Counted from the stretch's first letter, positions 22,195 to 35,873 are shown. The stretch: DNA of 64,000 bases from Tipula vernalis (GCA_958295665.1 OY282558.1:43462389-43526388), one strand, 5' to 3'. The notes: generated by a model from the letters alone, not told the origin. Program-made: numbers and translations.

Positions 22195-22960
22195 TAAGGA
22201 CAGCGAAAATAAAAGGGCTGCCTTAGAAATGTCAAGCACTATTAATTGGGATTCATCTTGCTTATCAATAAACATATTCCGTGGCTCCGTCACAAAATTG
22301 ATCAGACTCTTCATAATGTTGGGCAGGACAGAAACAACGGCGACCGGACGATAGGTCCATATTAATAGTATTTTCCAAATTATCGGGAACGGTTTAGTCG
22401 AATTGAACTTCTAAAAGGTATAGCTAGTAACTTGCAATGCGAGTCGTACCCATTTTTGAGAACAAATGGGAGGATACCACCTGGCCCACCTGACTTGTTG
22501 GTTCTGGTATTTTCTGAAAGATCCCTATTATTACAAATTAAACATATCCTCTGCCTTTCTATTATCAATTTGTGACCGGTGACGATATCAAAGAAAGTAG
22601 AACCCTACTTGTAAATTTTGTAGTCTGGAGTACTCCTTCGTATTCTTTTGACACCACTGTCTCGGAATATAAAAATACTTTACTGAACGCAAATAGTAAG
22701 GATTTGTCAGCTTTAATGTATTCTGCCCTTCTTGAAGGATGATTGGAAATATTTCATATTGGTTTTTTTTTGGGTTTTGGGCTTACCGCCTGTGTAACCA
22801 ATAAAAGCATTTTCAGTTTCGCTGAAACGGTATTGTTCCAGCGTTGTTGCATTTGTCACAGGTTTCGACATTGATTTGAAATAGGTTTCCCATTCGGCTC
22901 GGATTTTTGCTTTATTGAATACAATGTTGTGGTCTCATTGAGCTGCACTCTATTTTATGA
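22195..22960 (-). pseudogene. Reverse transcriptase fragment of a jockey-like LINE
   Basis: On the minus strand, after shifted pieces of the endonuclease-RT linker (about 22960-22580), the frame gives NKSGGPGGILPFVLKNG (finger region, about 22440-22510), then YRPVAVVSVLPNIMKSLINF (22295-22355) and LDISKA with the first RT Asp (22216-22240). The order and spacing are those of non-LTR RT. Sequence is lost after the Asp motif; YADD is absent. Stops and frame changes are frequent, so it is a dead 5'- and 3'-truncated copy. Confidence 0.7.
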
Positions 22961-24608
22961 GATTCTGCACATTGTCGGTAGGATCTACTTCTGTCTCTTC
23001 AGGGAGTAGGCTGAGTTCTTCAAAACGCGATATAATTGTATATAAAACATTTGTAAAGGGATTTTCTAAAGCTTGCGATATTTATATGCTCCCACACACT
23101 AAACAACAATACATGTTTACGGTCTTCTCAAACTTAGAATTCTAATTTTTTGTATTTAAAAACACAAAACATTTCCATTAGAACCCTAAATTTAGATAGT
23201 AAGCGAATGATTCAATAAGGTTGATTGATGAATCCAAATAATTTTGGAATTGAAACAGTTTCTCTTCTTCGTTTACATATAAAGATTATTTGTCTTAAAT
23301 GAGTTTTAGGGATGTATGTTAATAGAGAACCTGATAAAACCTATTTTGTAAATTTGCCAACTTTAATAAAGCGAAATTAACGTGCAAACTGAAGCAATTG
23401 TCACAATACATCAGAATTGTCACAGCACATCAAATTTCGTCAAAAACATTGAAAAATATGTTTTTGACGTGGTCAACACTGGTTACAACTAATTAATCCA
23501 AAAAGTTGACTTAACATAACATATTTTGATGTAAACCAGATTTAATATTTCGCCAAACACCACGAAATGTACAAAGCATCCTCCACATTACATTTTTTTT
23601 GCGATATAACATTTAACATAATATAAAGAAGATGACGACGCCAAACAAAGAGGAAGAAGTAAAAAAAAAACTTGCTAACTACCTTGTAATTTAAGGGAAA
23701 AAAATTAATTTGAAGGAACAATCACAGAGCGAGCAAAATAAAGTAAAAACTAAGCGAGAAGCATTTAAAATTAATGATGGAAAATTATTTTTTCCAAGTA
23801 TGTACACAAACACACACACACAAAAAAAAGTTTAATATTTCGAATTTTACTTTTTTCGCCCCACTTGACACTCCTCATGCATATATACATTTATATTCTT
23901 CACCTCCCCTCCCCGGAAAATTCCGCCATGCTATGCACAAAGTCGACGAAAACTGTATTATATTTTATATATCTACATACAATAAACAAGAAGTGCGGAA
24001 GAAGACGGTGTAGAAGAAATACTTAAAGTTTATTTTTCATTCTGGTAAACTTTCACATCCAAAAGCTATTTAATTTATTTTATTTCGGAAATTGTTTCGT
24101 AATAATTATTTATGAGTTCGCCGCTCTATTTCCGATTAGAATTTAGTAAAGCTGCGGCGTTACAAATAACACGCTTTCGAAAAGAATTTTTTTCATTAAA
24201 TTAATAACAAGCAAAAGAAAAAAACAGCGTGGCAACTAGTTTTCAATATCAACCTATTTACCATCTGTATACCAGTATTTTTTGTATTTTGTGCATTTCA
24301 ATTTGAAAATTGATTGAATAAATATAGTGAATATACAAAAACCACACCGTCGACACAGTCGAGAGATGGATTGGATAGGATAGATCGATCGATAGCTAGA
24401 CTGGGAATCGGCAAAAAATATGAATATTTCAAATAGACCAAAAAAAAAATAAAATCAAATTGAAATATAAAGTAATTGAGGATATATTGAATTTGATGAA
24501 ATAAAATAAATTCCAACCGGAAGGATGGGATAATAGGAAATGAGGTATTTTGGTGTGGTTTAGTTTGGATGTCGATACATAAAATAGAAAAATTCACTCG
24601 AATCATAC

Positions 24609-24634
24609 TCATATATATATATATATATATATAT
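24609..24634. repeat. (AT)n microsatellite
   Basis: About 13 uninterrupted AT units. Confidence 0.9.
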
Positions 24635-25964
24635 GCTAGAACATTCCATTTTTAATCCACTAGCATACACCAACCGACGCTAAGCTAATTTAATTTGGTT
24701 AAGTAATATGATAACATGACCCAATCATGAGTAGGCTCTGACTTTCGTGTCAGGACAAACGTTTCATAAAATGTTTCCTCAAAATTGTTTTTTACGAGTA
24801 AATATTGTACATAATTAAAAATATGTATGCGAATTATACCAGATATGCCTGTGCTGTTGCCCGATAAATTGTGCAGCTGTGATGTAAGCTGAAGAAGAAA
24901 GAAAGAAACAGAAATTTTAATCTTATGGTGCTAACGTTATTTTGTATTGTGTTACGCCCGCATTGTCGGAGAATAGGTTACGCTACTCTATTTTTATTTT
25001 TTTGCGTTAATAAGAATTTATAGTACGTTCCAATTCAAGTTAAATTCACTTTATTTGAGTTTATTCTATTATTGTCGGTAATAATTGTTTGTCTTGACTG
25101 TGACACGAATTACTTCTCTTTCACTACATATAAAATATGTATAATACTATGCAAGGTAAGCTGGTGGTAAAATGCTTGCAGAGATATCGCCCGTCCGCGA
25201 TGAGAATTGATGTTAGAATCAATATCAGTGTAGTTGTATAAATGTATGTACAGAGTATCAAAATGAGATACCAATGATCATTATGCTCATTTGTCTTTAG
25301 GCCAAAATACCTTTTTTTTTTTTTGTAATCAATAATCAGTTTGTGTGAAGCTTTCGCTCAACTTGGATCGGTCAATGTTAGCGTATATCCAATTATTAAT
25401 AAATATATTTTTTTTTTGGGTCGCTAAGTGAATTAAAGGTTGATCTCAGATCTAGGTAAAAATCTTTGTGCATGTGCATATATCTTAGCAAGAGTGAAGC
25501 CTTTTCTTTGGGTTCCATAGAAATACGAGTATATACTTGCAATTAGTGAATCGTAATTGGTTATCGGAATACTATCAAATAAATACACTCAAATATCTGG
25601 ATAAATCATCAAAAATTTGAGTACATCCATTTTTGATAGTTTTTTTTTTGATAAAGACGGGTGAGTCAGTAATAATAAGCGGTTCTGTAATAAGGTATGA
25701 CGGGGTTTTTTTTTGTTCTTAGAGCCTCAACGAAATATTTTTAATGAAGGAATCGAGAAACTAAATGAAAATAAATCCGAACTTCATTAGTTTAGGAATA
25801 TAAGTGTTATCAAAAATAAGCGAATTTCTTGGTTGATGTATTGGTAAATTCACACGAAATAAGGGAGGAATCGTTTCATTTGGCGACCAATCGGATATTT
25901 TATAGTGTTTCTATAACACTACTTGAATACATCAAGCAACGATGCCAAGTTGGGCTATAAAATA

Positions 25965-25967
<3 letters not shown>

Positions 25968-25996
<29 letters not shown>
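25968..25996. repeat. (TG)n microsatellite
   Basis: About 14 uninterrupted TG units. Confidence 0.9.
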
Positions 25997-26000
<4 letters not shown>

Positions 26001-26469
26001 GAAAAGAAAACTTAAATCGAGAGATCTCGGTTTTGAGTGGTATTTTCTGACACTTATCTTAAGTTGTAGTTAAAAGAGAAAGTATCCATTTTTTTGTTTT
26101 TTTTTTGTTAAATGTTCAATTTATTAAGTATTGAAATAGTTAAATTTGTGAGTGTAGATTAAGTCAAGGAGCAAAACAGGGTAAATTTTTTTTTTGTCAA
26201 ATCAGTTAATTCCCTTTTTTCAGCTAAGCTATTGTATCTTCCAAGGAGCGCTCTTCGGAATAAAATTGGTAAGCGACATATTTTTTTTTATTAATTAATT
26301 AAGCCAGTCTTGCTCTTTTAATAAAAATCTACACAAGTTCTTAGTTAACAGTAAGATTATAATTATTTAGTTCTGCGATTTTTTATTTTAAAATTTTTTT
26401 TTGTTTGTATGGTGAACTATTTAAATGAGACTAATACAGTGTCAAGAATGAGCTAATTTTCTTTTATTG

Positions 26470-26627
26470 TGATGGCGTGAAAGTGATCAGACCCTTGTGA
26501 ACGATAATGTAGATTTCCTAAAGTGTGCACGTATGATTTGTTGGATCTCGCATATTCGGTAACCAAAAACCCCTAGCCGCTAAAGCTACCCGAAATAAAC
26601 GTGCATGTTCCCGAAAGATCCGTAACA
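26470..26627 (+). repeat. 5' LTR of gypsy element 2 (start inferred)
   Basis: The end is set by GTAACA and the primer site. The start at TGATGGCG is inferred from the matching ATTG flank and would make the LTR 158 bp. Confidence 0.5.
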
Positions 26628-26630
26628 AAA

Positions 26631-26650
26631 TGGCGCCGAAACAGGGACCA
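26631..26650 (+). other. Primer binding site, tRNA-Lys-like
   Basis: TGGCGCCGAAACAGGGACC lies 3 bp after the LTR. It differs at two positions from TGGCGCCCGAACAGGGAC, the complement of a tRNA-Lys 3' end. Confidence 0.6.
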
Positions 26651-27754
26651 GAATTAAAGAAACGGTGTGAATTTTTACCACCTGTTTCTAATTGGTCATT
26701 TACAGTTGGCTGAAACGCGTGCTCGTTTGAACACGTGATTTCAGATTAACCGTATAATTGATTTTACCGTTGAGTACCAGTAACGTAAGCATGCCTATGC
26801 AATAGTTTTGTTTGTTTGTTTTTTTAAGGTCGATCCTCATCAAGGCTCTCTTTAAACACCGTTTACAATTTTTACTTTAAAATTCATTTTTTTTTTTTTT
26901 GTTTTCCGTTGCGATTAAGTGTCAAGTTCATTTCAAACAATCACAAATAATTGTTTTTGCTCTAAATGTAAGGAGCTTGTGTGTTGATTACAGTTTCGAA
27001 TACTCAGCTGTTGATACATGGCGAGGCTGTGAGTTCCCGCTGAAGTTCGACGCTTGGACTCCACACAGGAATGCTCTTTCCGATGTGTTATTAAACTACT
27101 CCATATTATATTGTGTGTGGTTGTGAACAGACGTGATAGAGTTGCTGACGAGTCGAGATTGGTTGACTGTATAGTGATTCTATAATTTTATCTCCGTATC
27201 ACTTGGCAGCGATTTCTCACTGACAGTTCACATCAAATAACCACAACCCAAATTTCTTGAAATTTGTTTTTTTTACAGTTTTTTTTGTTTGACAAGCTTG
27301 TGTTGTGTAGGAACTACAATTTCGAATATGTGGCTGTGACGAAGTCAGGAGTTCCATCTAACATATTTGACAGGTGATTTCTGCACAGGACAGCTGTTCC
27401 GTTGCATATTATTTTTTTTTTATATAAGGTAATTGCATTGCGTTCACACTAGGGTCAAGGTTGCTGAGTTTACGTCATCACTTATTCGATTTATTATATT
27501 GTATTACATATTTTGCATTATACAACAAATTAGCAGTAAACCAAGTTTTGGTAGCTAAAGTTATTCTATTAAATATTTATTTACTTTTAAGGATTTATTT
27601 GGTTCGTTTATTTCACTTAGTTTTATAGTGATTTAAATTTATTCATTCCTATAAAATCTCTTAGATTTGTTTATTTAAATTGTTGTCAATTTATTGATCT
27701 TTTCGTTATTTATTTTTTTTTTTTTGTTTTTTTATTTTTCTTAATTTACCTAAA

Positions 27755-29337
27755 ATGAATTCTCTTCAGTATCTAACAAACTTGTCCGTTTCGGAACAAG
27801 AAGTCGAGTATAAAGTTAGAGGGCTTGCTAGTAGCACAATTAATTCAAGAGAAATACTATGTAACCTCTTAACAGCAGAATTTTCCGATAAACAATTAGC
27901 ACCCAACGAATCACATATTAGAACTAAACCAGAACAAGAAATAGAGCTTTGTAGATCTAAATGTGAGGAGTGGTTGAAATTATGCGAACAACGGGGAGTA
28001 TCACCTCCATCTGACTTTATATTGGTTGGATTAGTCAAATCTGTCCGCTATAGAGACAGAACTAAAAGGTTGATTAACACCTTTGGTGACGCCATCAAAC
28101 TTTCTAACACTTTAAGCAGCTGGCGTAGACATTTTAATTGGTTTATGCAATTATGGCAAGAATCCCAGCGTGCCATCCAAAAGGAATCAATCGGAAAGAA
28201 TACGTCACATCATAGCAATATTAGTTCTTCAGATAAGAGAATAATGTCAGCCTTGGACGAATCTTTAAAAAATAGGGAAACATCTTCACCTGTGAAGCCT
28301 CCTAGTTTAAGTGAGAAGCCTCCAAATACCCATTTAATATTTCATGGGGATAAACAATTGAAACAACCAGTCGCTGATTTTTTTTGCACGCCTAGATAGT
28401 GGACGGGCCAATAATGGTCAAGAGCCTGATCTTTCACAGTTTGCAAATATGCCTCCACAGCAATATAATAGATCAATGAATTTTATTCCACAAGTTCCAT
28501 CTAGGAAAGTAGACTACCCTCAATCTAATGTACAATCGGCAAACCCTCAACCAATATTTCCATCACCATATAGTTTTAACAATCTACATAGAATTAAACA
28601 AACATGGAATTTGTCTTTTAACGGTATTAGATCGATGAATGTACATGATTTCATTCATCGCTTAGAACAACTTGCTAGGGATGATGGACTTCCGGAAGCT
28701 ATGTTAGCAAAATCATTACATCTGTTTTTAACTGAAATAGCAGAAGATTGGTACTGGGTGCACAAATCGGATAATCCAAATGCAGATTGGACCCCAATGA
28801 AAAATGCTACGTTATCATACTTTAGCAGTTATGACTACGAAGATGAAATTCGGGAAGAAATATATCGTAGGGTACAAGGGAGACGTGAACCATTTTCTAG
28901 TTTTATGTTGAACATCCAAAAATTGAATACCAGACTCACAAATCGCTTAAATGAGAGGCAGTTATTGTATCGTTTATGTCAGAATATGCACCCTGCGCTT
29001 AAGAGCGTGACATTGCCTCACCAAAATTCTTTTAGAAGTTTAGAGGATTTGCGAGTGCTTTGTCAAAGATATGAAGCAATGTGGGACCTTATACTGGTTA
29101 TGATCCAAGGCAATTTCTAGATGGACACATAAGGCGAAAGTATGTCAATGAAATAGATGCAACTAGTGGTTATCGGAACGATCTGCAACCCACAGCTGCC
29201 ACAGAGACTTATCCAGTTCAAATGCACACTCCAATGGAATTTGCAAATGGCGAATCTTCAGTTGAACTAATTAATAATGACCAAAGGCGCAATCTAAGGA
29301 ACAATTCCTCTATTTCACTGATTTGTTGGAATTGCAT
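27755..29337 (+). pseudogene. gag of gypsy element 2
   Basis: ATG 27755 opens a 214-codon N-terminal region with no motif I recognise. After a frameshift (about 28390-28440) the capsid part continues: KTWNLSFNGIRSMNVHDFIH (28597-28656), AEDWYWVHKS and FSSFMLNIQKLNTRL. A second frameshift at about 29085 moves the chain to the frame that reads GYDPRQFLDG and ends in ICWNC, the first half of a zinc knuckle. The sequence then passes straight into LTR sequence. Two frameshifts and the lost knuckle make it a pseudogene. Confidence 0.8.
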
Positions 29338-29413
29338 ATTCGGTAACCAAAAACCCCCCTAGCCGCTAAAGCTACCCGAAATAAACGTGCATGTTCCCGA
29401 AAGATCCGTAACA
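29320..29413 (+). repeat. Truncated 3' LTR of gypsy element 2
   Basis: It matches the last 90 bp of the 5' LTR almost perfectly. The junction lies in GATTTGTTGGA, a string present both at the gag knuckle and inside the LTR (26535-26545). Confidence 0.8.
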
Positions 29414-29417
29414 ATTG

Positions 29418-32400
29418 AAACCCTATTGTGAATGAGCTCATGCTCAAAATTGGGTGTCGTAAAACTTAGAAGTTAATTATAAATAAATAAATAAATGATA
29501 TGTATCGTTGAGGCAGTCGAGTTCCAGCTGTTTATTGGTGGAATCATTTGGAAATAATTAAAAAGTTGCCCGACACATTCCCAGAGATAGCCTTGGGTCC
29601 TTTACAACCAACAATTTTTCACTTTGGAAAATTTCGTTTAGTATAATTCAGTTTGTGCATTTTCATAAAATGTTTGTATGTACGATATTTGTGACAGGAA
29701 TACTTAAACTTTGAACTTCGTTATAAAAAGCTGGTAAATCTTGAGAAATTTGTAGAGCACCTAAACTATTAGGTTCCGTGAAAGATTCATGTGTCCGATG
29801 TATTTAGTTTCTATTTTATTTGCTTTTTGTTAGGTAAGAACACTTGACAATTTGATTGGCCACCAATAATTGCTTCTCGTTTTATTTGACACGGTTATAA
29901 TCAAGACAATCCCGACATTTCCTTAAACACATTGTTAGCTTGTTTGTGTTATTTGTTTCTTGTATGCGCTAGGACCTTGATTGTATGTCGATGGTCTATT
30001 TCTAGTGCAGAGATTAATAACGGTGCTAAAAGAGTATTTCGTAAATGTTCATTTTGCATAAAAATGATTTACTTTGACACATAAATATAATTTTTTATTC
30101 AATAAATAAAATATCCAAAAAAAAGTCATAGTTAGGTCTCGAGATATCATTTGTACAGACATGCAGAAATCCACCCAATCAGACAATTTTTTTACTTTTT
30201 CAGACTCGGGGACTTTCGAAACGTCGAAAAAAGTGGTTTTCGACTAACCAATTTTTTCATCATTTTAGACAGGATTTCAATGTTTTGGACTGTTTAGAGC
30301 CCAGTGGTGGACCAGCCTAATTATTATTTTTGACAAATTTTGATAATAAAGAGAGCAATAAAACTCCGATTAGAAAAAAAAAGTCAACTGGACAACGCGG
30401 TATTTATTTATGTATCCAGAGGCACAGAATATGCCACTTGCAAATGGTTGTGATGACCACCGCAATAAGGTGGATTAAATATTGCTGTGGCTTTCACACT
30501 TATTCTACAGCGATAAAATCTGTGAGATTTATCATAGGCTAGATCGCCTAGCTTCTTTCCAGAGTCACCCTTTATATTGATATAATGGTTTTGCAACACA
30601 AACCTAAATTATTTTCAAACGTTTTAGGTGAGCTAACCAGACAAGTTACAATCGATAACTATCTTTTTGCCTTGCAAGTCAAATATTTTGTTTTCGTGGC
30701 ATTTAAAACATAATAAAGCTTTATAACCCAAGCAAATTGAAGAAATGCAATGTGAAGTGCATTTCTTCAAATGCAATGTATTCAAATATCTCAAAAATCG
30801 CATCGTTGAGATAACTTTAAAAACTGCGTTTAATTTTATCTACAAATTGGATTCAAAATCAATGAATTATAAAATACTGCTCTCAATTAAATGGGATTGG
30901 ACTGGACACTTTAAACGTTGTATAGATTGTCGACGTTGTCCACTTGACATCAAATATTGGCAAGTAACAACTACAACAAAGTTTAAAATTTGCTCCAATT
31001 ACGACGGTTAGTTGGGGAACGGGCCTTGTTATTCCTATTTTTTTCATCAGGGATAAGGACAATCTATTTTAAAAAACTTAAAGCAATTCAAGGGAAATTT
31101 AATAGGATTTTGGTCGTAAAATTAGACGAGAGTAACGATTTTTAGTTAACTATGTTAAAACACATCACCTTTACCTTGTAAATACATTAATTTTTCAACA
31201 ATATTCTGTGCTACAGCTGTTGGCCAATTGACGTGTCCTTTGTGATTGTACTCACTTCTTTAATACTTTTTAGCAACAAGTATGAATAATTTTACATCGA
31301 TTAGCTACGATATCGTTTTGTCAAGCACGTGAGAATAAACAAAAATAAAACCAAACCAAAATTATTATAAAAACTGTGTACCACATAATTGTACTTATCC
31401 CTTTATCGCAAATTATTCAATCAATTATTACAGATTACCCCTCTTGTATAGTATATCGATCAAAAGCACACAGTAAATTAGAGAAAAATGAAAACTTCGT
31501 TAATCTTAAATTTTGTGGAAAAAATGTAAATTATCGAGTAATCAAAAGTTTTGTTTTCGTTTTGTTACACTTTTCTTCAAGTCCCTTAAATTTTGTGTTA
31601 TCTTAATTATATTTAATTAAAGAAACAACAGCAACAGCAATGAGACGAAATTTACAAATTCGTTTGCTTTTTGTCTATGTCATTATAAAGTAATGATAGG
31701 GATTTGTTTTGTATTAGAAATTCCATTAACGCGCAAATTTATTTAACAGCACTATTTTAGTGGTAGCATTCCGAATCGAAAATTATTATTAAGTATGATG
31801 CTCATTGCGAGTGTAAAGTTTTCCAGACCTTCCAGAGATTTATCAATGTATTAGTAGTACGCTTCATTTCAAAACCAACAAAAATGTTTATTGACGATTG
31901 TAAAAGTAGACAAAGCGCCTCTCGAGGTAAGTAAAATTGATTTTATAGTTCAAAATTGGAATTGTTTCCAATAATTTCGAACGTCAAATTATCAGCTAGC
32001 TCAGTTTAAAAATTGTCCACTAGGTGGAATCTGTGATCCTTCAATCGTCAATAAAAAAGTATACTTTATGCCTCAATTCCATTGTGAATCAAAGTTTGTC
32101 AGTAAAAATAACTTGAGATAAAAATATAAAATCGGTGGTTGTGTGAACGAGACACACAACGGAGTCAGTCAATTTTTACTTTCAAAAAATGTGTATCCGT
32201 GTTAGTGCACTGAGGTAGAAATTAAAAAAAAGTATCAAATCGAGAACATTTTATGGCAGTCCAACTAATCCAAGTATGTACATAAATATTGTGTACCAAT
32301 GAAAAATATTTCTCGAACACGCTGATAATTTTAACTGTATGGCATTTTTACGGGAAAGATTTTTTAAATTTTGTATTTTATCACGGAAATAATTTGAATA
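29418..32400. other. AT-rich gene-poor stretch
   Basis: No gene seen. A perfect 13-bp hairpin with an 8-nt loop stands at 30737-30770 (TTGAAGAAATGCA and its complement). A relic of the repeat seen at 22030-22090 lies at 30135-30175. Confidence 0.5.
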
Positions 32401-32405
32401 AAATA

Positions 32406-32755
32406 ATTCTGATCTGAGTATTAATAATAATTAAATTTTTAGATTATTTTGAAACGTGAAATTAATCGAATTAACATTAATACTTCATTTTTCTAATAAT
32501 TATTGGTTATTCTAGGTTATGTTTTTGTTTGCTGTCAAAACACTAAGGCAATTTTAAAGTTTGCAATTTTATGGTAAAGTCTAATGCATGATCGAAAATA
32601 TTCGAAAAAATAATTCTGAGTATTAATAATAAATTATTGTTTAGATTATTTCGAATCGTAAAAATACTCGAATTAACACTAATTCATAATTTTTTTAATA
32701 ATTCTTGGTTATGTTTTGGTTTGCTGTCAAGATGTATCCATAAAATTTGCTATAA
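32406..32755. repeat. Diverged tandem duplication
   Basis: 32406-32570 and 32612-32755 share TCTGAGTATTAATAATAA, TTTAGATTATTT, CGAATTAACA and GGTTATGTTTT followed by GTTTGCTGTCAA in the same order, about 205 bp apart. Confidence 0.7.
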
Positions 32756-32759
32756 AAAA

Positions 32760-34050
32760 AAACAATAACAAAATACTTTATCTTTGTCTCTCTGATAGAT
32801 TATTTTTTTTTTGTCTTCTTCCAACTTCAAGCTAGCTCAGCCAATTTTTCACAGGCTTTATTGTACATATATACATATACATACACAATCCGAACAAATC
32901 TGTTTTTGTGTTGTTTAAATATTATATGACAAAATCAATAATATAGTGTACATTTTCTTGATAGGATCTGTGTAAGGAGCGAACGAGACAGTTTGTATCA
33001 ACATTTTTGTTGGTTTTGGTTTCGTTCACAACAATATCTCATTTTATTTTGACACAAACTTATATTCGCAATGGAATTCAGGCTTTTTAGTGTTTGTACT
33101 GTCCGTATAGACATTTTTGTTGGTCTTGTTCATTTACATGAATGTTTTTTCTTATTATTTTTAAATATCGTGAAACAACAACAAAAATTACATTTCTGAT
33201 TTAATTTTTGCAAACTGAACGTTTTGTATTTCATCATTTTTTGAAATTTATGATTTGATAAATATTTTACGTAAAAATATCTCGAATAAATTTAATTAAA
33301 TCATAATATCTAAATATTACAAATGATTTGCGTGCAATAAATTATTCAAAAATACGTTAAATCATTTCTAATGTCAAATTTCGATGTCGCGGTAGAAAAC
33401 TTGACTAATGTCGATGATAATTTTGTATGGATTTGGTGTGTTTCTTTGGTCAAAAAACTACAACAACTACAGAAAACGGCAATACAGCAGAATTCACATC
33501 GAAAAAACAATCATGTTCTACAAATCCTATGTTACACTGCTAAATGAAATTCTTATAAAAAAATTGAGTGTTATTTCAAACAATTGAGTAGTATTTAGAA
33601 AAGTATTTTAAATCAAGCTTTAATTAAATTACAACAAATCAAAAAATACTACAAATTCTTGTTCGTTCGTTATTAAAATAATTTGAATTGTTTTATTTTT
33701 TAAGTGTTCACAAAAAACGGTATATGGCGTTTTAAAGTCAAAGTATGATTTCAAAGAAAAATATTTTGTAGAACTTTTATTAAATGAACGATTCTTATGG
33801 ATTAGGTTTTTTTAACTAAGTAATTTAGAGGCCTATTTCATGTGCTAGCCAAACCTTTGTCATCATTATTGGCAATGGCCGATATATTGCCTCTTGAGAG
33901 TTGAGTGCGATTTCAAAACACAATTTTGTAGAACTGTTATTTCTTATAAGATGTCTCATAATAGTAAATACACCTAATTTATTATAAGTAGCCAATTTCA
34001 TCACCCGGAATTTTTAGTACAGAAAAATCCAACATTTTCTTTAACCGTTG
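32760..34050. other. AT-rich gene-poor stretch
   Basis: No gene or clear repeat was recognised. Confidence 0.5.
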
Positions 34051-34055
34051 TCTCT

Positions 34056-34994
34056 GGCGCCCTATTCTCGTATTCCACAACCATTTTCCATATGTGAAAA
34101 TCTGTCAAAATTATATAATTAATTAAGTTTTCGTATATGGGGAATTTTTTTCACCTGTTTATACCTATTCCCTTAGTACCGAAAAAATTCCATAGTGAAG
34201 TACTACCGAAAAAATTCCATAGTTTTTAAGAATTTTGACAGATGTTCGCATGTGGAAAATGGATGTGGAATTCGAGAGTTGGGCCCCTGGGGGCCTATTC
34301 TCGAATTCCACATCTATTTTCCACATGTGGACATCTGTCAAAGTTCACACAAAAACGTTCGAAAATTGTAATTCGTATATAAAACACATGCGGCATGGAC
34401 ATTTTCCTATATGGGGAATTTTTTCCACCTACTTATACCCATTCGAAAATATTCCCTTAGTATCGAAAAATTCAATGTTTATGAATTTTGACAGATGTCC
34501 ACATGCGGAAAATGGATGTGGAATTCGAGAATAGGGCCCCTGGAGCACTATTCTCGAATTCCACATCCATTTTCCACATGCGCACATCTGTAAAAATTCA
34601 TAAAAATTGAATTTTTTCGATACTAAGGGAATATTTCCGAATGGGTATAAGCAGGTGGAAGAAATTTCCCATATACAAAAATGTCTATATCCCATGTCTT
34701 TTATAAACTAATTACAATTTCCGAACGTTTTGGTGAAGTTCTCCTGGGGGCCTATTCTCGAATTCCACATCCATTTTTTACATGCGGACACCTGTCAAAA
34801 TTCATTAAAACGTTCGGAAATAATAATTCGTATATAAAACACATGGGGCATGGACATTTTCCTATATAGGGAATTTCTTCCATCTGCTTATACCCATTCG
34901 GCAATATTCCCTTAGTACCAAAAAAATTCAATATTTATGAATTGTGACAGATGTCCACATGTGGAAAATGGATGTTGATTCGAGAATAGGGCGC
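34056..34994. mobile_element. Cluster of four copies of one MITE family
   Basis: Each full copy is about 235-250 bp with inverted ends of nearly 60 bp, starting GGGCCTATTCTCGAATTCCA, running through CATCTGTCAAAATTCAT, and ending with the complement. Copies: 34056-34287 (full), 34288-34540 (full), 34541-34745 (opposite orientation, one end missing) and 34746-34994 (full). All ORFs here are mirror products of the inverted ends. There is no coding capacity for a transposase; superfamily unknown. Confidence 0.85.
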
Positions 34995-35873
34995 CTGACT
35001 GACAGTAAAACATAAACTCACTCAACCTTATTTTTACACCAACACAACTACAGAAATATTTTCATATTCATTAGGAAATAAAAAAGTTGCTTTATTTCGA
35101 GTAACCTAAAAGAATTTGACATTTCTATATAGAGTAGGTAAAAGTCACTAATCGCTAATAGATCATGTTTAAATGTTTAATTTTCTTAAACCGAAAGAGC
35201 AACCATCTTTCGGAAAACTCCAAAAGCATAAGCAACTTTCACTTAATGCCACTAGGTGTAACTAAATAATTGCTGTCCAAAATTGTAGGACAGTTTTATG
35301 TGAGCATTTTGTAATCATAAGCAAAAATAGTTCGTGTTATAAAAGTGATTATTATTAATACGTGATAATTAAATTGATTTTGAAAACTTTTTGTAAACGT
35401 CCCTTGAAAAAACGTCACTCATAATTTTTTGATTTTGTAGTGTTATCTATTGGCAAACGCTATGTACTTTTTCTTTGATCGTGCTGCCTCTTTCAGAAAG
35501 CATGATCTATTAACAGTTAATTTTCAATCAAATGAATTTTCTAAGAAATGTTTAGAAATAATCGAGCAATCAAAATGAAAATTGTCACAGCAATTACAGG
35601 TTCCGAAACATATTGATAGAGGTATCAACTAGCGTATTCGGAGCATTTTAGATTTTTGCCGCCCAAAAACTTGTGGGCTATAGCACAGTTGATTTTCAAT
35701 AAAGTTGAGTTTTCTAAGAAATGTTTAGAAATAATCGAGCAATCAAAATGAAAATTGTCACAGCAATTACAGGTCCCGAAACCTATTGATAGAGGTATCA
35801 ACCATCCTAATCGGACCATTTTAGATTTTTGCCGCCTAAAATCTTGTGGGCTATAGCACAGTTAATTTTCTAA

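Larger units (their letters stand above)
22961..26465. other. AT-rich gene-poor stretch with microsatellites
   Basis: No gene seen. It contains (AT)n at 24609-24634 and (TG)n at 25969-25996, plus many poly-T runs. Confidence 0.55.
26470..29413 (+). mobile_element. Ty3/gypsy retrotransposon 2, pol deleted
   Basis: The LTR tail CATATTCGGTAACCAAAAAC ... GATCCGTAACA occurs at 26550-26627 and again at 29335-29413. The first copy is followed by a primer site, a leader of about 1.1 kb and gag. The second follows directly on the gag zinc knuckle. All of pol and the front of the 3' LTR are gone. If ATTG at 26466-26469 and at 29414-29417 is the target duplication, the element starts with TG at 26470. 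Confidence 0.8.

Noticed and set aside
24952..25110. Possible solo LTR starting TGTTACGCCC
   Set aside because: Only the first bases look LTR-like; no end, second copy or duplication could be found.
26899..27126. 75-codon ORF in the leader of gypsy element 2
   Set aside because: It lies in the untranslated leader between primer site and gag, has no motif and no family resemblance.
34235..34869. Mutually similar ORFs on both strands
   Set aside because: They are products of the long inverted ends of the MITE copies.
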